Source: Breviolum minutum Mf 1.05b.01 (Eukaryota; Sar; Dinophyceae; Suessiales; Symbiodiniaceae). From it: a stretch of 64,000 bases of DNA. The DNA lies in NCBI GenBank assembly GCA_000507305.1, contig DF241625.1, forward strand, positions 12,531 through 76,530, given 5' to 3'. This document shows, in pieces, positions 1-10,737 of the stretch. A program made the translations under genes and the position numbers. A model generated the notes under the pieces. It saw only the letters and a program-made list of their open reading frames with translations. It ran no database searches and was not told the origin of the DNA. The number at the start of each line of letters is the position of its first letter. Positions within the stretch are counted from its first letter, which is position 1.

Positions 1-460
1 ACCATGAGGTGTTTTGTACATTTTGACTTAAAAATGTGGTTTTCGCCACAGCGGCGTGCCATTTTTCACCTGTCTGCTGAACAGCTACCTCCGCACCCGC
101 CGCTTTAGCGAGGCTACTTTTCGAACATCAGGAACCACGATTCATTGAGAAAACACAGCGATTCGCGACTTCACTAACATTTTTTGCGCATGTACCTTCT
201 TTCTAATGACTCTACACGCGGGTTGGTCTTCTTTCTGCTGACTTGACATCTCTACTCTGCTTGACACCTCTACTCTGCTTTTCAACTCTGCATATTGTCG
301 GAAGTTAGACTTCTAAACTTCCTTCGACTACTCCATTACTACTCTATGCTACAAAGTACTACTCCAGTACTACTCCGTACTACAGAGCACTACTCCGACC
401 TCTGAAACGACGTCAGAACGACGTCCTTCCAGTACGACTCCGTACTACTCCAGTACTACA
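1..460. repeat. low-complexity flank, TACTACTCC-rich
   Basis: No coding exon is recognised. From about 320 to 460 the sequence is a degenerate array of the short unit TACTACTCCAG with interruptions. It leads into the larger repeat array that follows. The first 120 bases contain the CTACAG-centred segment that recurs at about 1000 and 1570, so the whole left edge belongs to one repeat field. Confidence 0.6.
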
Positions 461-1700
461 AAATTTGCTTCCAAAACGAGCATTTCGTGCGAGGCTTCCG
501 CAACTTTTCACAGAAAAAGCTTCCAAAGTGATCGTTTCGTGCGAGGCTTCCTCCAAATTTCACAGAACAAGCTTCCAAAACGAGCGTTTCGCGTGATGCT
601 TCCGACAGTTTTCACAGAAAAAGCTTCCAAAAGGATCGTTTCGCGCGATGCTTCGTCCAAATTTCACAGAACAAGCTTCCAAAACGAGCGTTTTGCGCGA
701 TGCTTCCTCCAAATTTCACAGAACGAGCTTCCAAAACGAGCGTTTCGCGCGATGCTTCCGACAATTCTCACAGAAAAAGCTTCCAAAATGATCATTTCGT
801 GCGAGGCTTCTTCCAAATTTCATAGAACAGTGCTTCCAAAACGGGCGTTTCGCGCGATGCTTCCGACATCTTTCACCCAAAATTTGCGTTTCGCAACAGT
901 TTCGCGCGATCGACACACCGATTCCTGCGAGAGGGTTCATCCGCCAAAAGCAAAATGTGCCTCGCACTACAGCGCCGTGCATTCCCAAATTTCAAAATGT
1001 ACGTTTCGCTACAGCGGCGTGCGCAAAAATGTATGAATCTATCGACCGTGAACCGACCCGCTTCGCGCACACAAAAATGTAACGTTTTACTACAGTTTTG
1101 GGCGATCGACGCCACGTTTTTANGAACAAGCTTCCAAAACGAGCATTTCGTGCGAGGCTTCCTCCAAATTTCACAGAACGAGCTTCCAAAACGAGCGTTT
1201 CGCGCGATGCTTCCGACAATTTTCACAGAAAAAGCTTCGAAAAGGATCATTTCGTGCGAGGCTTCTTCCAAATTTCACAGAAGAAGCTTCCAAAACGAGC
1301 GTTTCGCGCAGAACGAGCTTCCAAAACGAGCGTTTCGCGCGAGACAATTCTCACAGAACAAGCTTCCAAAACGAGCATTTCGTGCGAGGCCTCCTCCAAA
1401 TTTCATAGAACAGTGCTTCCAAAACGAGCGTTTCGCGCGATGCTTCCGACAATTTTCACCAAAAATTTGCGTTTCGCGCGATCGACACACCGATTCCTGC
1501 GAGAGGGTTCATCCGCCAAAAGCAAAATGTGCCTCGCACTACAGCGCCGCGCATGCCCAAATTTCAAAATGTACGTTTCGCTACAGCGGCGTACGCAAAA
1601 ATGTATGAATCTATCGACCGTGAACCGACCCGCTTCGCGCACACAAAAATGTAACGTTTTACTACAGTTTTGGGCGATCGACACCACGTTTTTACTGAGA
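461..1700. repeat. degenerate tandem array with GCTTCCAAAA units
   Basis: Units of roughly 55-75 bases repeat with the phrases GCTTCCAAAACGAGCG, TTTCGCGCGATGCTTCC and TTTCACAGAA. Units vary in length and sequence. A single N at 1123 joins two similar blocks: the tail of the left block (about 1040-1122) recurs at about 1610-1698 and then continues. All open frames here on both strands (for example 539-1036 plus) are repeat translations, full of the same short peptide, and are not called as genes. Confidence 0.85.
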
Positions 1701-1925
1701 GGGTTGCCGGACGGCAAATGAAATTAGCGGTTCGCTACAGTTTTGGGCGATCGACACCACGTTTTTACTGAGAGGGTTGCCGGACGGCAAATGAAATTAG
1801 CGTTTCGCTACAGTTTTGGGCGATCGACGACGCGTTTTTAGCGAAAGGGTTCACCGCGAGCAAATGAAATTTGCGTTTCGCTACAGTTTTGGGCGATCGA
1901 CGACGCGTTTTTAGCGAAAGGGTTG
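1655..1925. repeat. 73-bp tandem repeat, about 3.6 copies
   Basis: The phrase GGGCGATCGAC recurs at 1672, 1745, 1818 and 1891, an exact 73-base period. Each unit also carries GCTACAGTTTT and a CACG(T)TTTTA segment. The last two units differ from the first two (ACACCACG versus ACGACGCG), so divergence is arranged in pairs. Confidence 0.9.
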
Positions 1926-2149
1926 ATTTCCGGTTGACCCTTCCCATCCCGCCCGGCGGAATAGAGTAATAGAAAATAATTTAAAAGCAAGCGCAAAAGC
2001 AAACAACAGGCAAGCAAGCAGGCAAGCCAATAGCTAGCAATGAATTTCATGTTCATACGCGCGCGATACAATTATATTCTATTTTCATTACCATTCCCGC
2101 CGAGTAGCAATGGTATGAAATGACATGCAATGATACTCATACTCATTGC

Positions 2150-2445
2150 CATTCCTGCTGATGCAAACCTTTTGAATGGATACGCATCGAATGGATCCGT
2201 ACTGGTGGGATACGTGTTGAACGGATATGTATTGGTGGGATATGTATTGGTGGGATACGTTTGCGATTCCTGCTGATGCACACCTTTTGAATGGATATGC
2301 ATTGAATGGATACGTACTGGTGGGATACGTGTTGAACGGATACGTATTGGTGGGATACGTATTGGTGGGATACGTTTTGAATGGATATGTGTGGGATATG
2401 TGTGATGTGCTGGATATGTGTGGGATATGTGTGGTGTGAGATACG
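2150..2445. repeat. tandem repeat, GGATACGTATTGGTG units inside a 116-bp unit
   Basis: Short units of the type TTGGTGGGATACGT alternate with TTGAATGGATACG. The phrase TTCCTGCTGATGCA occurs at about 2153 and 2269, marking a higher-order 116-base duplication. The minus-strand open frames through this block (2072-2588) translate to Tyr/Pro/Ile/His-rich repeats and are artefacts of the array. TA microsatellites follow at about 2512-2545 and 2595-2625. Confidence 0.85.
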
Positions 2446-2625
2446 CCAACAATCTTCTGAAGAACCCTGCGACGAAACGTCTTTCGGGAAAAAAATATTT
2501 GAAACACCCACCAGATATATATATATATATATATACATACACAATCCCCCAGAAATGGCCTTATAAATGGGTACCTGGGGTGATACATATATTGATGTAT
2601 ATATATATATAAATAGATATAAATA

Positions 2626-3368
2626 TCAAATATTTGCCCTCAAAGGTCGAAAAAGTCCTTCTTGGAAACCCCTCTTCAATCGGCGCCAGTGAATGGCACT
2701 GGAGCCACCTTCTCTGGCAGTCATTGCTGTAGGCATGTCATTCACATCTTCGGAGGACTCACATGGAGTCCGTCCTGCAGAAAAGATTTTTAAGCCGAAA
2801 AAGAACTTGAAGTTACTTTGGCTGATTTCATCTAATTTCTATAGGTTTTATGTTAAATTTCTAATAGTTGGAATTTCTCACCATTCCAAGAATATGTGTC
2901 TCCAAAAACGACTGAGGTGATGATCAAACCCAGCCTCCTTGGACAGACTCGCCCTTCGGTTTGAGCTTCGATGACGATGCATCAATACATGGAGAGATGA
3001 CTGGATGGCTAGCTGATGCTTTTAGCATACCTGAGCTAACGGATCTGGACTTGGAATCATTCAGCCGGTCCCAGCGCCACTCTTCCTTTTCAAAATCTTC
3101 AAAAGAAGTGGCAAACATATGGCTAGTGTTCAAAATTACTGGACCTTGCACCAAATATCATCAACTATGATCGAATATGATCTACTGTAATTTGATGTTT
3201 GTTTGGTACCCCCAATTTGGAGGAGTCCAACTCGTCAAAATCCTTGAAGACCCAGTTGCACTCGGATCCCTCGTGTCCAAGATCATCCAGCTCCATGGGT
3301 CGTGTAGCATGATGACGTTTGAAGCGCGGCACCGGTGGCACAGCAGGCGGCACCGGGTAAAATGCCAT
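2626..3368 (-). CDS. hypothetical protein, three candidate exons
   Basis: Three minus-strand segments look coding. The first starts with ATG at 3368 (MAFYPVPPAVPPVPRF) and runs to about 3212, where a GT follows. The second, about 3026-3130, encodes an acidic, Trp-rich stretch (EEWRWDRLNDSKSRS) ending at CAG|GT. The third, 2626-2774, begins after TTTTCTGCAG|G and ends in a stop after LFRPLRANI. No domain is recognised. Intron phases were not all reconciled, so the joins are provisional. The opposite-strand frames here carry no conserved-looking peptide. Confidence 0.45.
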
Positions 3369-3399
3369 AGGAGTATCCTACTGCCAACTGCCTGGCTGA

Positions 3400-4700
3400 A
3401 GGCACAGCATGCTGCAGCAGTAGGATCAGCTCAGGGGTGTTCAAAGTTACAACACTTTCAACTTCAAGATTTTGTTTCGTCACACCTCCTCTTTCTCATT
3501 TTCTCATTGCATTTCTGAAGGTTCGTGCTTGGCTATAAACTTTGGGAAGATCAAACCCTGAATCTATTGTTGAGTCAGTTTGCCAATGATATAAGGAAGA
3601 TGTGGCAGGTGAGCTTTGCACGCCTCTGACCTTTTGAATTGAATGGCGATCATGAGTAGCATCTGTACCCTGCAGTTCACATCAGCTGTGAGCAGAAGCT
3701 GCGAAGCAAATCCTAACATTTGGAACCAGCAGATTTAGTGAAAGAAAAGATGAATGATGGATAGTTTACCAACACAACACACTTCCAAACCACCTACTTG
3801 CAGCAACAAATTCACTTTGCCTCTTGATATCTGGACAGCCACGACATGTTCCAAATGGGTATCATTCCCAGCAAGCAACTAATAGCCCAGGTGTGACAAT
3901 CTCCCAACGCCAATCCAAATGCACCATTTTTGACAAGCGTTGTTGAGCAAAATCTGCCGGGGGGGCAAGTGGACCCAAGTCCCCTAAACTCGGGCTGCTT
4001 GCAGTCTCCATCTCAGATGGAGCCGGGCTACGACAGTGCCCGCTACCAAAAAAAATCCACGAAAAAGAAGGGAGAGGGACCTGGTAGGATACACACATTG
4101 ATCCCCCATGGGTTTGGCGTGTTTTTTAGGCAGCAGGAAATCTTTGCAAAGTCACAAGCAAATCAGAAGCTTTGCTTCGTTTGATGTGGCTTCCAGCTAT
4201 CGGAAATTTGAAAATACGAGGCACACATTGCCGTCGAACTCCAGGAAAGCAACTGGGTCTGCTGAGGGATATCATCTCAAAATGACCCTTTGGTTCCCCA
4301 TAGAACCGCTCAGCAAAAAAAAATGGTTGCTAAGTCCCAGCCCAGCTACTTCTTCAATCTCTCGAATCTCGCCTCCCAATTGATTCTGGCAACTTTTCCA
4401 AGGACCACAGGTTCTCGAACGATCATTTCTTGAGGTCGTCGCTCCCAGTCCTGAACGTTGGAAGAAAAGATTTCGGAAAAAAAATCCAGCTTCTGGCATT
4501 CCAAACCCGATCTGCTGGTACCCAGACCTTTCTTGATTCCAGCCTATTCCAGAAAGAAACCTTGCTCCAGAAAAACATGAAGCATCAATTTAGCGCAGTA
4601 AGGGTACAGAATGAGCTACTCTACCATCACAACTGGGGCTTCTCTTCAGGTTCTTGGAGTTCTGGGTTGTCCAAACTGATCAAATCAGCTTCATACCCTG
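3400..4700. other. mostly intron/intergenic, one weak exon candidate
   Basis: No recognisable domain. A minus-strand stretch at about 3885-4050 (DLGPLAPPADFAQQRLS, then HLDWRWEIVTPGLL) has coding-like composition but no clear splice pair. Another at about 4205-4310 reads ERFYGEPKGHFEMISLS in one frame. I keep these as possibilities only. Confidence 0.3.
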
Positions 4701-4718
4701 AGGTTCCAATGAACAAAC

Positions 4719-4850
4719 CTTCAAGTTCCCAACCATTTTTTGCATCTCTGAGTCCACGGGAAGGGCCAAAACAGATCCAAGCCACTGGAGTTTTCACTGA
4801 GTTTCCCATATAAAACCGTATCACTCGTGAATCCCTCAGCGACTCAACAT
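4719..4850 (-). CDS. internal exon of an unrecognised protein
   Basis: The segment starts after GTCACCAG|A and ends at GAAG|GT, with 132 bases open in one frame. It encodes DVESLRDSRVIRFYMGNS followed by KTPVAWICFGPSRGLRD and NGWELE. The peptide is well mixed and unlike the low-complexity frames around it. Which gene it belongs to is unknown; the other minus-strand exons at 5.0-7.6 kb could be the same gene, downstream exons being at lower coordinates. Confidence 0.5.
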
Positions 4851-5009
4851 CTGGTGACTGGGCAGCACGAAACCTAAGATGTATAAATGATGAGTACATC
4901 ATGAACTGCCAAAAACGATTCGGCATGGACTATGCCTGTAACTTGTTTGGTATATAAAAAGTGTTTGTTCCTAACTGCTGGTTACTGGATTTGGGCATTC
5001 CCTGGTCAC

Positions 5010-5190
5010 TCCCCAGACCCTCCTTGACAGTTGCGCAGTATCGAGCACGAGGCGATCGTCTTCCACAGGGATAATCCTGCAGGGTCAGGATCCCTGTCAG
5101 TCCGGGATCTGTCAGACCGGGATCCCGTTTTCCCACCTGATAGCGCTTGGTTTCTTTGGGCACCTTGAAGTCTGCAATGATCTTCGGATC
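5010..5190 (-). CDS. internal exon of an unrecognised protein
   Basis: It begins after a polypyrimidine-like T run and GACAG|G and ends before GTGACC. It encodes DPKIIADFKVPKETKRYQVG, then DPGLTDPGLTGILTLQDYP and a basic stretch. Part of the DPGLT repeat comes from a small internal duplication of the GATCCC unit. No domain recognised. Confidence 0.5.
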
Positions 5191-5659
5191 CTGTCAAAAA
5201 AAAAAAGCTTCAGCAGTTGTTGCATGCTGAGCTACCTATATCCTCAAATTGTTGTTGATTTGTAGAGCCACAAGTTCAAACAATGTGTGGTAAGTTTCAC
5301 AACTATGTTCAATAGCATGATGTTTTCTGTGCACCTCAACTACCCACTTCCTTTATATTTTGGACATCAACACTTGGCCCCAGGCCTTTGTGTGCAGCAA
5401 TTGGCCACCCAGGGTGCGTGGTCGCGCACCAGGGGGGAGCGTTTGAGGCACTGGTGCCTAAGCGAAGGGACAATCGCGTTCTCAACGAGCAGATACTAAG
5501 AGATGGATTATCTTCTTGACGAACAAAGCCACTGCAATATTTTTTATCTGGCTATACACGTACAATTGTTTGAATATACTACACTGTATACAGTATGTAT
5601 ATTGAATCATCAAGTTGTCTCCTTCCAGTTCCACTTGATCCTATTTTGAGGTCAACTGA

Positions 5660-5795
5660 CTTCATAAATTTCTCCAGCTGACAGCTGTCGGTGCCATGAT
5701 GTGAAAATCAATACCCCAGTGATATCCCACCTTGAAATCCTTCTTGCGGGACACTTCCGCCGGCGCAGTTGCTACCCTTCCAGAAGAATCTGCCT
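5660..5795 (-). CDS. candidate exon(s), unrecognised
   Basis: A minus-strand frame reads DSSGRVATAPAEVSRKKDFK up to an AAG|GTGGGA site. If that site is not used, it continues as VGYHWGIDFHIMAPTAVS. The alternative exon end makes the boundaries uncertain. Confidence 0.35.
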
Positions 5796-5937
5796 GGCAT
5801 CTTGGGCAACAACAATTTGAAGACACAAGAACATGTTTGATATCCTTTTTGATGAAACTAGTGTGACTCCAATTATTTCTATCCAAATCATATGATCATC
5901 TCATATTAGGACATTCAAAGATGCCATCTCCATCACC

Positions 5938-6092
5938 ACATCTCCTTCCCTTCCCAGATGTCTTGCCGCCTTCGTTGTCGCACTTGGCAGCACTCCATCG
6001 GTAAACTCAGCGCGATACGTCGTCTGGAATCGCCAAGATGCGAAGCCTTCAGAAGGTCATCATTGGCAAATACGATGACCGGAGAACCGAAC
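5938..6092 (-). CDS. internal exon of an unrecognised protein
   Basis: It starts after CCCCAAG|G and encodes FGSPVIVFANDDLLKASHLG followed by a basic stretch (CCQVRQRRRQDIWEG). No domain is recognised. The frame is open and the peptide is not low complexity; the 3' boundary is not defined. Confidence 0.45.
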
Positions 6093-6504
6093 CTTGGGGG
6101 AGACCAAACCCAAAATGGCAATTCCCTACACTTCAGATCAAATTCATCATGTTTCATCCATAAAATGGCCATTGTTGCACCAAAAAAAGACGAAGTACAG
6201 TAATCCTCCCCACCCAATGGCCTGGATAAGAGCTGGCAATTGGAGAGATGTTGGGAAAATTCTCTGGAATCACCATTACAAATCACACCTGCCACCAAGA
6301 AATAGAGTCAGATTCATGAAGATTCCGGATGGATCCATTTTGCCCAGTTCTCAATGCCTTCCTTGTCTGTGACACAAGGCAAGCCAATGGCAACCAGCAA
6401 CTGAGGTTAAAACATTCGATGCTTCAACCTGAGAAGCTTAGTTGGAAATCAAATGTTGGATTTTTTCTGGAAGGAGTTATGACTGTCTATCAAAAAAACC
6501 CTAA

Positions 6505-6560
6505 CTGGTTGGTGGTTTCAACCCATCTCAAAAATATTAGTCAAAATGGAATTCTTCCCC
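6505..6560. repeat. dispersed repeat, copy 1 of 2
   Basis: About 45 bases beginning GTTGGTGGTTTCAACCCATC recur at 32519-32565 in the same orientation with only a few differences. It is probably a fragment of a dispersed element; its full extent is not visible here. Confidence 0.7.
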
Positions 6561-7130
6561 AAATAGGGATGACACCTAGCTAAGATTTTAAGGAAAGCTT
6601 TTTGGGAAAAAAAAAACCTAAGATTCCAAGAGCCGGGCGCACTTTTCGGCGCTGGCCCAATTGGCCCGCCCCGTTGGTTTCGCCAAAGGGGTGGATGTCT
6701 TGGTGTTGCAACTGTCCTCAAATATTGCTTCAAAGCTGAACTGTTCATGTCGTCTTTCAGTGATTTGTGCTGAATCCGAAAACGGTTTTTTTTGTTTGGA
6801 GTTCATTCCTGTGATTCTCAAATGGCTCCCAAATAAAATACAATCTGAAACTTGGAGAGGGTTTTTAAAGACATGGCGTAAGACTAAGCAATGGAGTGAA
6901 ACAAAGGGAAATGATATCCAATGTGTATCAATTTTCGTACATCTTTCTGCCTTGGATCGTTGGCCCTTCCAACTATCTGTGCATAGACGTCCGAACAAAA
7001 ATGGCAACTGTTTGGACACGATGATCCTTTTTTATCTGTTTGCACAGCCCATTTGGTCGTGCACAAGCTGCGGGCACTGACTATTGCAGCGCCAGCCGAT
7101 GGGAGAGGTGCTGCTTCTCAAGTCTTTTAC

Positions 7131-7222
7131 CAGAAATGGTCCCTGGTTTCCAACTTCTCGACTGCCTCAAACAAATCAGGTTCATCCCGGCCCGATATGT
7201 TTCGAAGATCATGGAATGATTG
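7131..7222 (-). CDS. internal exon of an unrecognised protein
   Basis: The 92-base segment lies between ATCATCAG|C and CTG|GTAAAAG. It encodes QSFHDLRNISGRDEPDLFEA then VEKLETRDHF, an acidic, probably helical peptide. No domain recognised. Confidence 0.45.
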
Positions 7223-7468
7223 CTGATGATTCAATAATATGGATCCCTTGCCGTAAACACAGAAAGCTGGCTTTTGCTTCGAGAATCAGCGGCGTTCATT
7301 AGCAGAGCTGCTCGGAATGTCAGCGGCCGTGAAATGCGTTTCAGGACGAGGGGATGCTCTCTTCTGCAGTAGCAAGAAATTTAAGACAGCATAGTCAGCA
7401 TAGTATATGCATGCCCCGAGAAAACAACATGTGGTCAAATTATATCAAAATTGTCCTGTTTCACCAAC

Positions 7469-7613
7469 CTGGACATTCAAAAATCCCTTGCCAGTAGATT
7501 TCTAACCGAAAAACCACCGGTTTCGAAGCCGAAAGGGCAAAAACAATGGTGGAAGTCTGTTTGATTTCTTCTGCTTCAATCCCCCTTGGGACTGGGACAA
7601 CCATGATGGAGAG
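7469..7613 (-). CDS. internal exon of an unrecognised protein
   Basis: It starts after TCTCTCACAG|C and ends at CCAG|GTTGGT. It encodes LSIMVVPVPRGIEAEEIKQT then STIVFALSASKPVVFRLEIY. Alternating hydrophobic residues suggest beta strands. No family assigned. Confidence 0.5.
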
Positions 7614-7837
7614 CTGTGAGAGATTTGCGAGTTGGAGTTTGGGGCGTCTTGTCATCACTCTTCTTCTAATGCCTCGATAAGGTCAAAGAACCCCCCGAAT
7701 CTAAAATCTAGCACCCCAGCTAGTCAGGAGAGGAAAAGACAAAATACACCCGCAAACACAACCTTATTGATTTGCAACCACAGGGTCCCAGTGCTTCAAA
7801 CTAGCAAGACAATAGCGTCCTAAGGGTTAGAGTGACA

Positions 7838-8078
7838 CTATCCCAGTGCCAAGGGGTTTGACTGACACTATCCCCGTGCCAAGGGGTTTCACTGACACTA
7901 TCCCAGTGCCAAGGGGTTTGACTGACACTATCCCAGTGCCAAGGGGTTTGACTGATACTATCCCAGTGCCAAGAAGGGGTTTGACTGACACTATCCCAGT
8001 GCCAAGGGGTTTGACTGACACTATCCCAGTGCCAAGGGGTTTGACTGACACTATCCCAGTGCCAAGGGGTTTGACTAG
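7838..8078. repeat. 30-bp minisatellite, 8 units
   Basis: The unit GGGGTTTGACTGACACTATC plus CCAGTGCCAA repeats eight times with single-base changes. One unit carries a 3-base insertion (AAG), which keeps the frame. Because the unit is 30 bases, frames stay open on both strands (minus strand: repeating GTGIVSVKPL). I see no supported splice sites making this protein-coding and treat it as an intronic or intergenic minisatellite. Confidence 0.9.
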
Positions 8079-8433
8079 CTCCTGAATTGGAGGCTTTTGG
8101 ACTGTAAACACTGAACTCTGTAACCTACAGGAGCAAAAAGAAGAAGAAGTTGATATCACTCCACCGCAAAAGCTGATACTTCAGTGTCAATAATCATGGT
8201 ATTGGTCAATGACGTTCCCAACCATAAAAATCATGATTTTGAAACCAAAGGGGCAGTCGTGCCCAAGCTAAAACCAAGGACTCAACCATGGAATCGCTTT
8301 CATGGAGGTCAGTGCCATTCGTCCTGCACGGCCTACCTAGTCTGCATTCAGTCGCTCTCACGAGTGCTGGGTGAGCTGTCATAGCGGTCTGACTCGTCGT
8401 AGGTATCCCACTGGTCAGGACATCCAAGTGAAT

Positions 8434-8610
8434 CTACAACGATTCCAGTTGCAACTTCGCTGGGAGACAAGAGCAAATCCAAGGGCCAAGACTAGATTCA
8501 TAAGTGACGGGCCGGGCCTTTTCAATTGAGGAACAAGTGGCTGTTTTGAGCTGTTTTGGTGGCAAAATGCATATTTGGCAATTGATATCATTTAAGCCTA
8601 CAAGTCCATC
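8434..8610 (-). CDS. candidate terminal exon, unrecognised
   Basis: It starts after TTTTCTGTTCAG|G and runs to a stop at 8434. It encodes DGLVGLNDINCQICILPPKQ then LKTATCSSIEKARPVTYESS. Several Cys residues are present but in no recognised zinc-binding spacing. Confidence 0.45.
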   Translation of the reverse strand, partial: DGLVGLNDINCQICILPPKQLKTATCSSIEKARPVTYESSLGPWICSCLPAKLQLESL

Positions 8611-9093
8611 CTGAACAGAAAAAAAGTGTTGCATTTGATTGGCATCAAACAACAACTCGCAGATTCATGGGAAAAAGTATGCAATCACAACAAGACCATA
8701 GCCACATAGCCTATTTTCACAACACCTCCCCCCCCCCCCGTGCCTTTTGAGAAATCTGGCAACAGCCACCTTCAGAAGGTCGATGCTGACGTGAAGTGAT
8801 CGGTGCCTCATGGAAAAGCTTTGGATGTTTGGCTTTGAAGTTGTAGTATTTACCTTTTTTTGGGGGGGTGGGAGGAGAAGAAAGAAAAAAAAACAAGTGA
8901 ACTGCGAATCTGAAGATTTTTTCTCCAAGTAATCTGTTGATTTTTTTGTTTGAGCACAGGAATGTAGTCTGATCAAATCAACCTTGATGGTTTGGACACC
9001 CTGACAAGACAGTGGAGACCAATCTTACTGGATGATCAATCAGATCAAGTGAAATTTCTGCCGTTTGGTAGCCCGGGATTCCATGTCTCAACC

Positions 9094-9196
9094 CTAGTAC
9101 ATCGCAGCATTCGACGATTCAAAAGTATCAACAATGCGAGCTGCCTGCATGGTTTCAAAGGACAGGTAGGTACGAGCTGTGGTCACACCATCTTCC
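9094..9196 (-). CDS. candidate terminal exon, unrecognised
   Basis: It starts after AACTGCAG|G and ends in a stop. It encodes EDGVTTARTYLSFETMQAAR then IVDTFESSNAAMY. Frame and composition are coding-like; no domain recognised. Confidence 0.4.
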
Positions 9197-9298
9197 CTGC
9201 AGTTCAGCGCAGGTGATTGGTGTGGAAGGACAGTGAAGTATCGTACATTCCAACATTCCCTCAAACGCTTCACCAAAAACTATGCACCCTCCCAAAGT

Positions 9299-9376
9299 TC
9301 AACATGGAACCTGAAAAATGGCACCCTGGAATAGGAGATTAATTTTGGAAACCATCATTTTCAGGTTCCATGTTGA
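9299..9376. repeat. foldback, 19-bp perfect inverted repeat
   Basis: Arms 9299-9317 and 9358-9376 are perfect reverse complements (arm begins TCAACATGGAACC) separated by 40 bases. No coding exon overlaps it. It resembles a small foldback or MITE-like element, but no clear target duplication is seen. Confidence 0.85.
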
Positions 9377-10048
9377 TCTTCCATGGGGTTTTGGGCTTTA
9401 CACTCACACATACCGCGAGATTTACTGATCACATCACGTCCACAACACTTACGTCGGAGTCGAGGCCGAGGCCTCACGTCAAAGGGAATGATGGGAGAGG
9501 ACCAGACAATGCCATCCTCATCACGATCCTGGCATATTTAAAAAAAAATCTATCATAGTCACCAAGATTCAGAGAAAACAAATTCCAAGATTCCAAGATC
9601 CACACCTTTCTAAACGATCAAGCACTTATTATGGTTATTTAAGAAAAAGGTCTCGCCCGGTCTCGCCCAACATACAAAAATCTCAACGAGGCAAAGGCCT
9701 CAGGCTTCAACCGCGGCATCACAGAAAACACTGGAAAGCATGCCTGTTGCAGCAGGCAGTTGCAGTGAGGCAACTGTGATTCAGTGCTGAACCCAAAACG
9801 ACCAGAAATCTGAACCCAAAACAAAAACGACCCGAAATCAAATTGCCTCTCCAATTTTGGTATTGGTCAACTGCACGGATGCGAGCCAAAAGTCATATTT
9901 GGTACTGCTACTCACCGCCTCAACAAAACTGGCAGGGTCCAACACTTTGTTGGACAACGGGTGCTGTGTGTGAAAACCATGACAACAGGTGCGAAAATTC
10001 CCAACCAAGTGGCAATGAAGATTTCATCACTTGGGACCACTTCCAAGG

Positions 10049-10306
10049 TTATAGCCTTCCAGCTGCGGTTTCGCTGCCCAAGGTGAGGAACTCACCAGTT
10101 GTTACACCGGTTACCCGGTTACCGGTTACCGTTGGTTGCACCTCTCGAAAGCACCACTGTTCTTTTTCAGAACTCCAATCACCCAGCTCGGTCTCCTTGG
10201 AGATGGTGCACAACATGTAGAATTTCACAAACTTTAGATGTCCAATGTCTTGTGTCCGAAAACTGTCATCTTTGTCAGGTACCAAAGTGTCAGCAAAATA
10301 TGTCAC
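10049..10306 (-). CDS. candidate exon, unrecognised
   Basis: A 258-base open minus-strand frame contains DTLVPDKDDSFRTQDIGHLK then FVKFYMLCTISKETELGDW. Composition is coding-like up to about 10135. Beyond that the GGTTACC tandem at 10110-10130 degrades it. Boundaries are not fixed. Confidence 0.35.
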   Translation of the reverse strand: MTYFADTLVPDKDDSFRTQDIGHLKFVKFYMLCTISKETELGDWSSEKEQWCFREVQPTVTGNRVTGVTTGEFLTLGSETAAGRL

Positions 10307-10560
10307 TTGAGATATTTCGCACCTTCAGCTTGTCGTTGATTCGAATGCTAATGTAAGGACGTTGATCCTGTGCGGTCAAAGAAGGTAACCATCACATAGG
10401 AGCAGGAAAAAACACTCACTTTCTGTTGAATTCATTTGAATATTCTTCCAATACACCATTCCTTCAACCCTTCAACGCCAACCCCAACCTGGACTAAACC
10501 GGGCCCAGAGATCTTCTCCACGCTGGCACTATGGAGGACAATGCTCAACTTAAACCTGAT

Positions 10561-10737
10561 TCAGCCAAGTAATATGGATTCCCAACTTTTGGGAATGTTC
10601 CTTCCAAGGTCAGCTTTTTGTAAGTGTGTTGCTGGAGGCTTCTCTTGCGTTTTTTCACGAAGGGTCAGCGATGTATCGATCGGCCGAGCAGTTTTGTTAA
10701 GTGCCCGGCGGGCGAGCGGAACTCGCACTACCCTTGC
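10561..10737 (-). CDS. candidate terminal exon, unrecognised
   Basis: After GTTGCAAG|G the frame encodes VVRVPLARRALNKTARPIDT then SLTLREKTQEKPPATHLQ and stops after ESILLG. Basic and Thr-rich; no domain recognised. Confidence 0.4.
   Translation of the reverse strand, partial: ARVVRVPLARRALNKTARPIDTSLTLREKTQEKPPATHLQKADLGRNIPKSWESILLG

Noticed and set aside
539-1721. Long open frames in the left-edge repeats
   Set aside because: They translate the same 20-odd-residue unit repeatedly in several frames on both strands; no start context, splice sites or protein-like composition.
2072-2588. Minus-strand frames of 130-166 residues rich in Tyr, Pro, Ile and His
   Set aside because: They are translations of the tandem GGATACGTATTGGTG array and a TA microsatellite.
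7838-8078. CRISPR-like regular repeat
   Set aside because: Units are directly adjacent with no unique spacers, and the window is eukaryotic.
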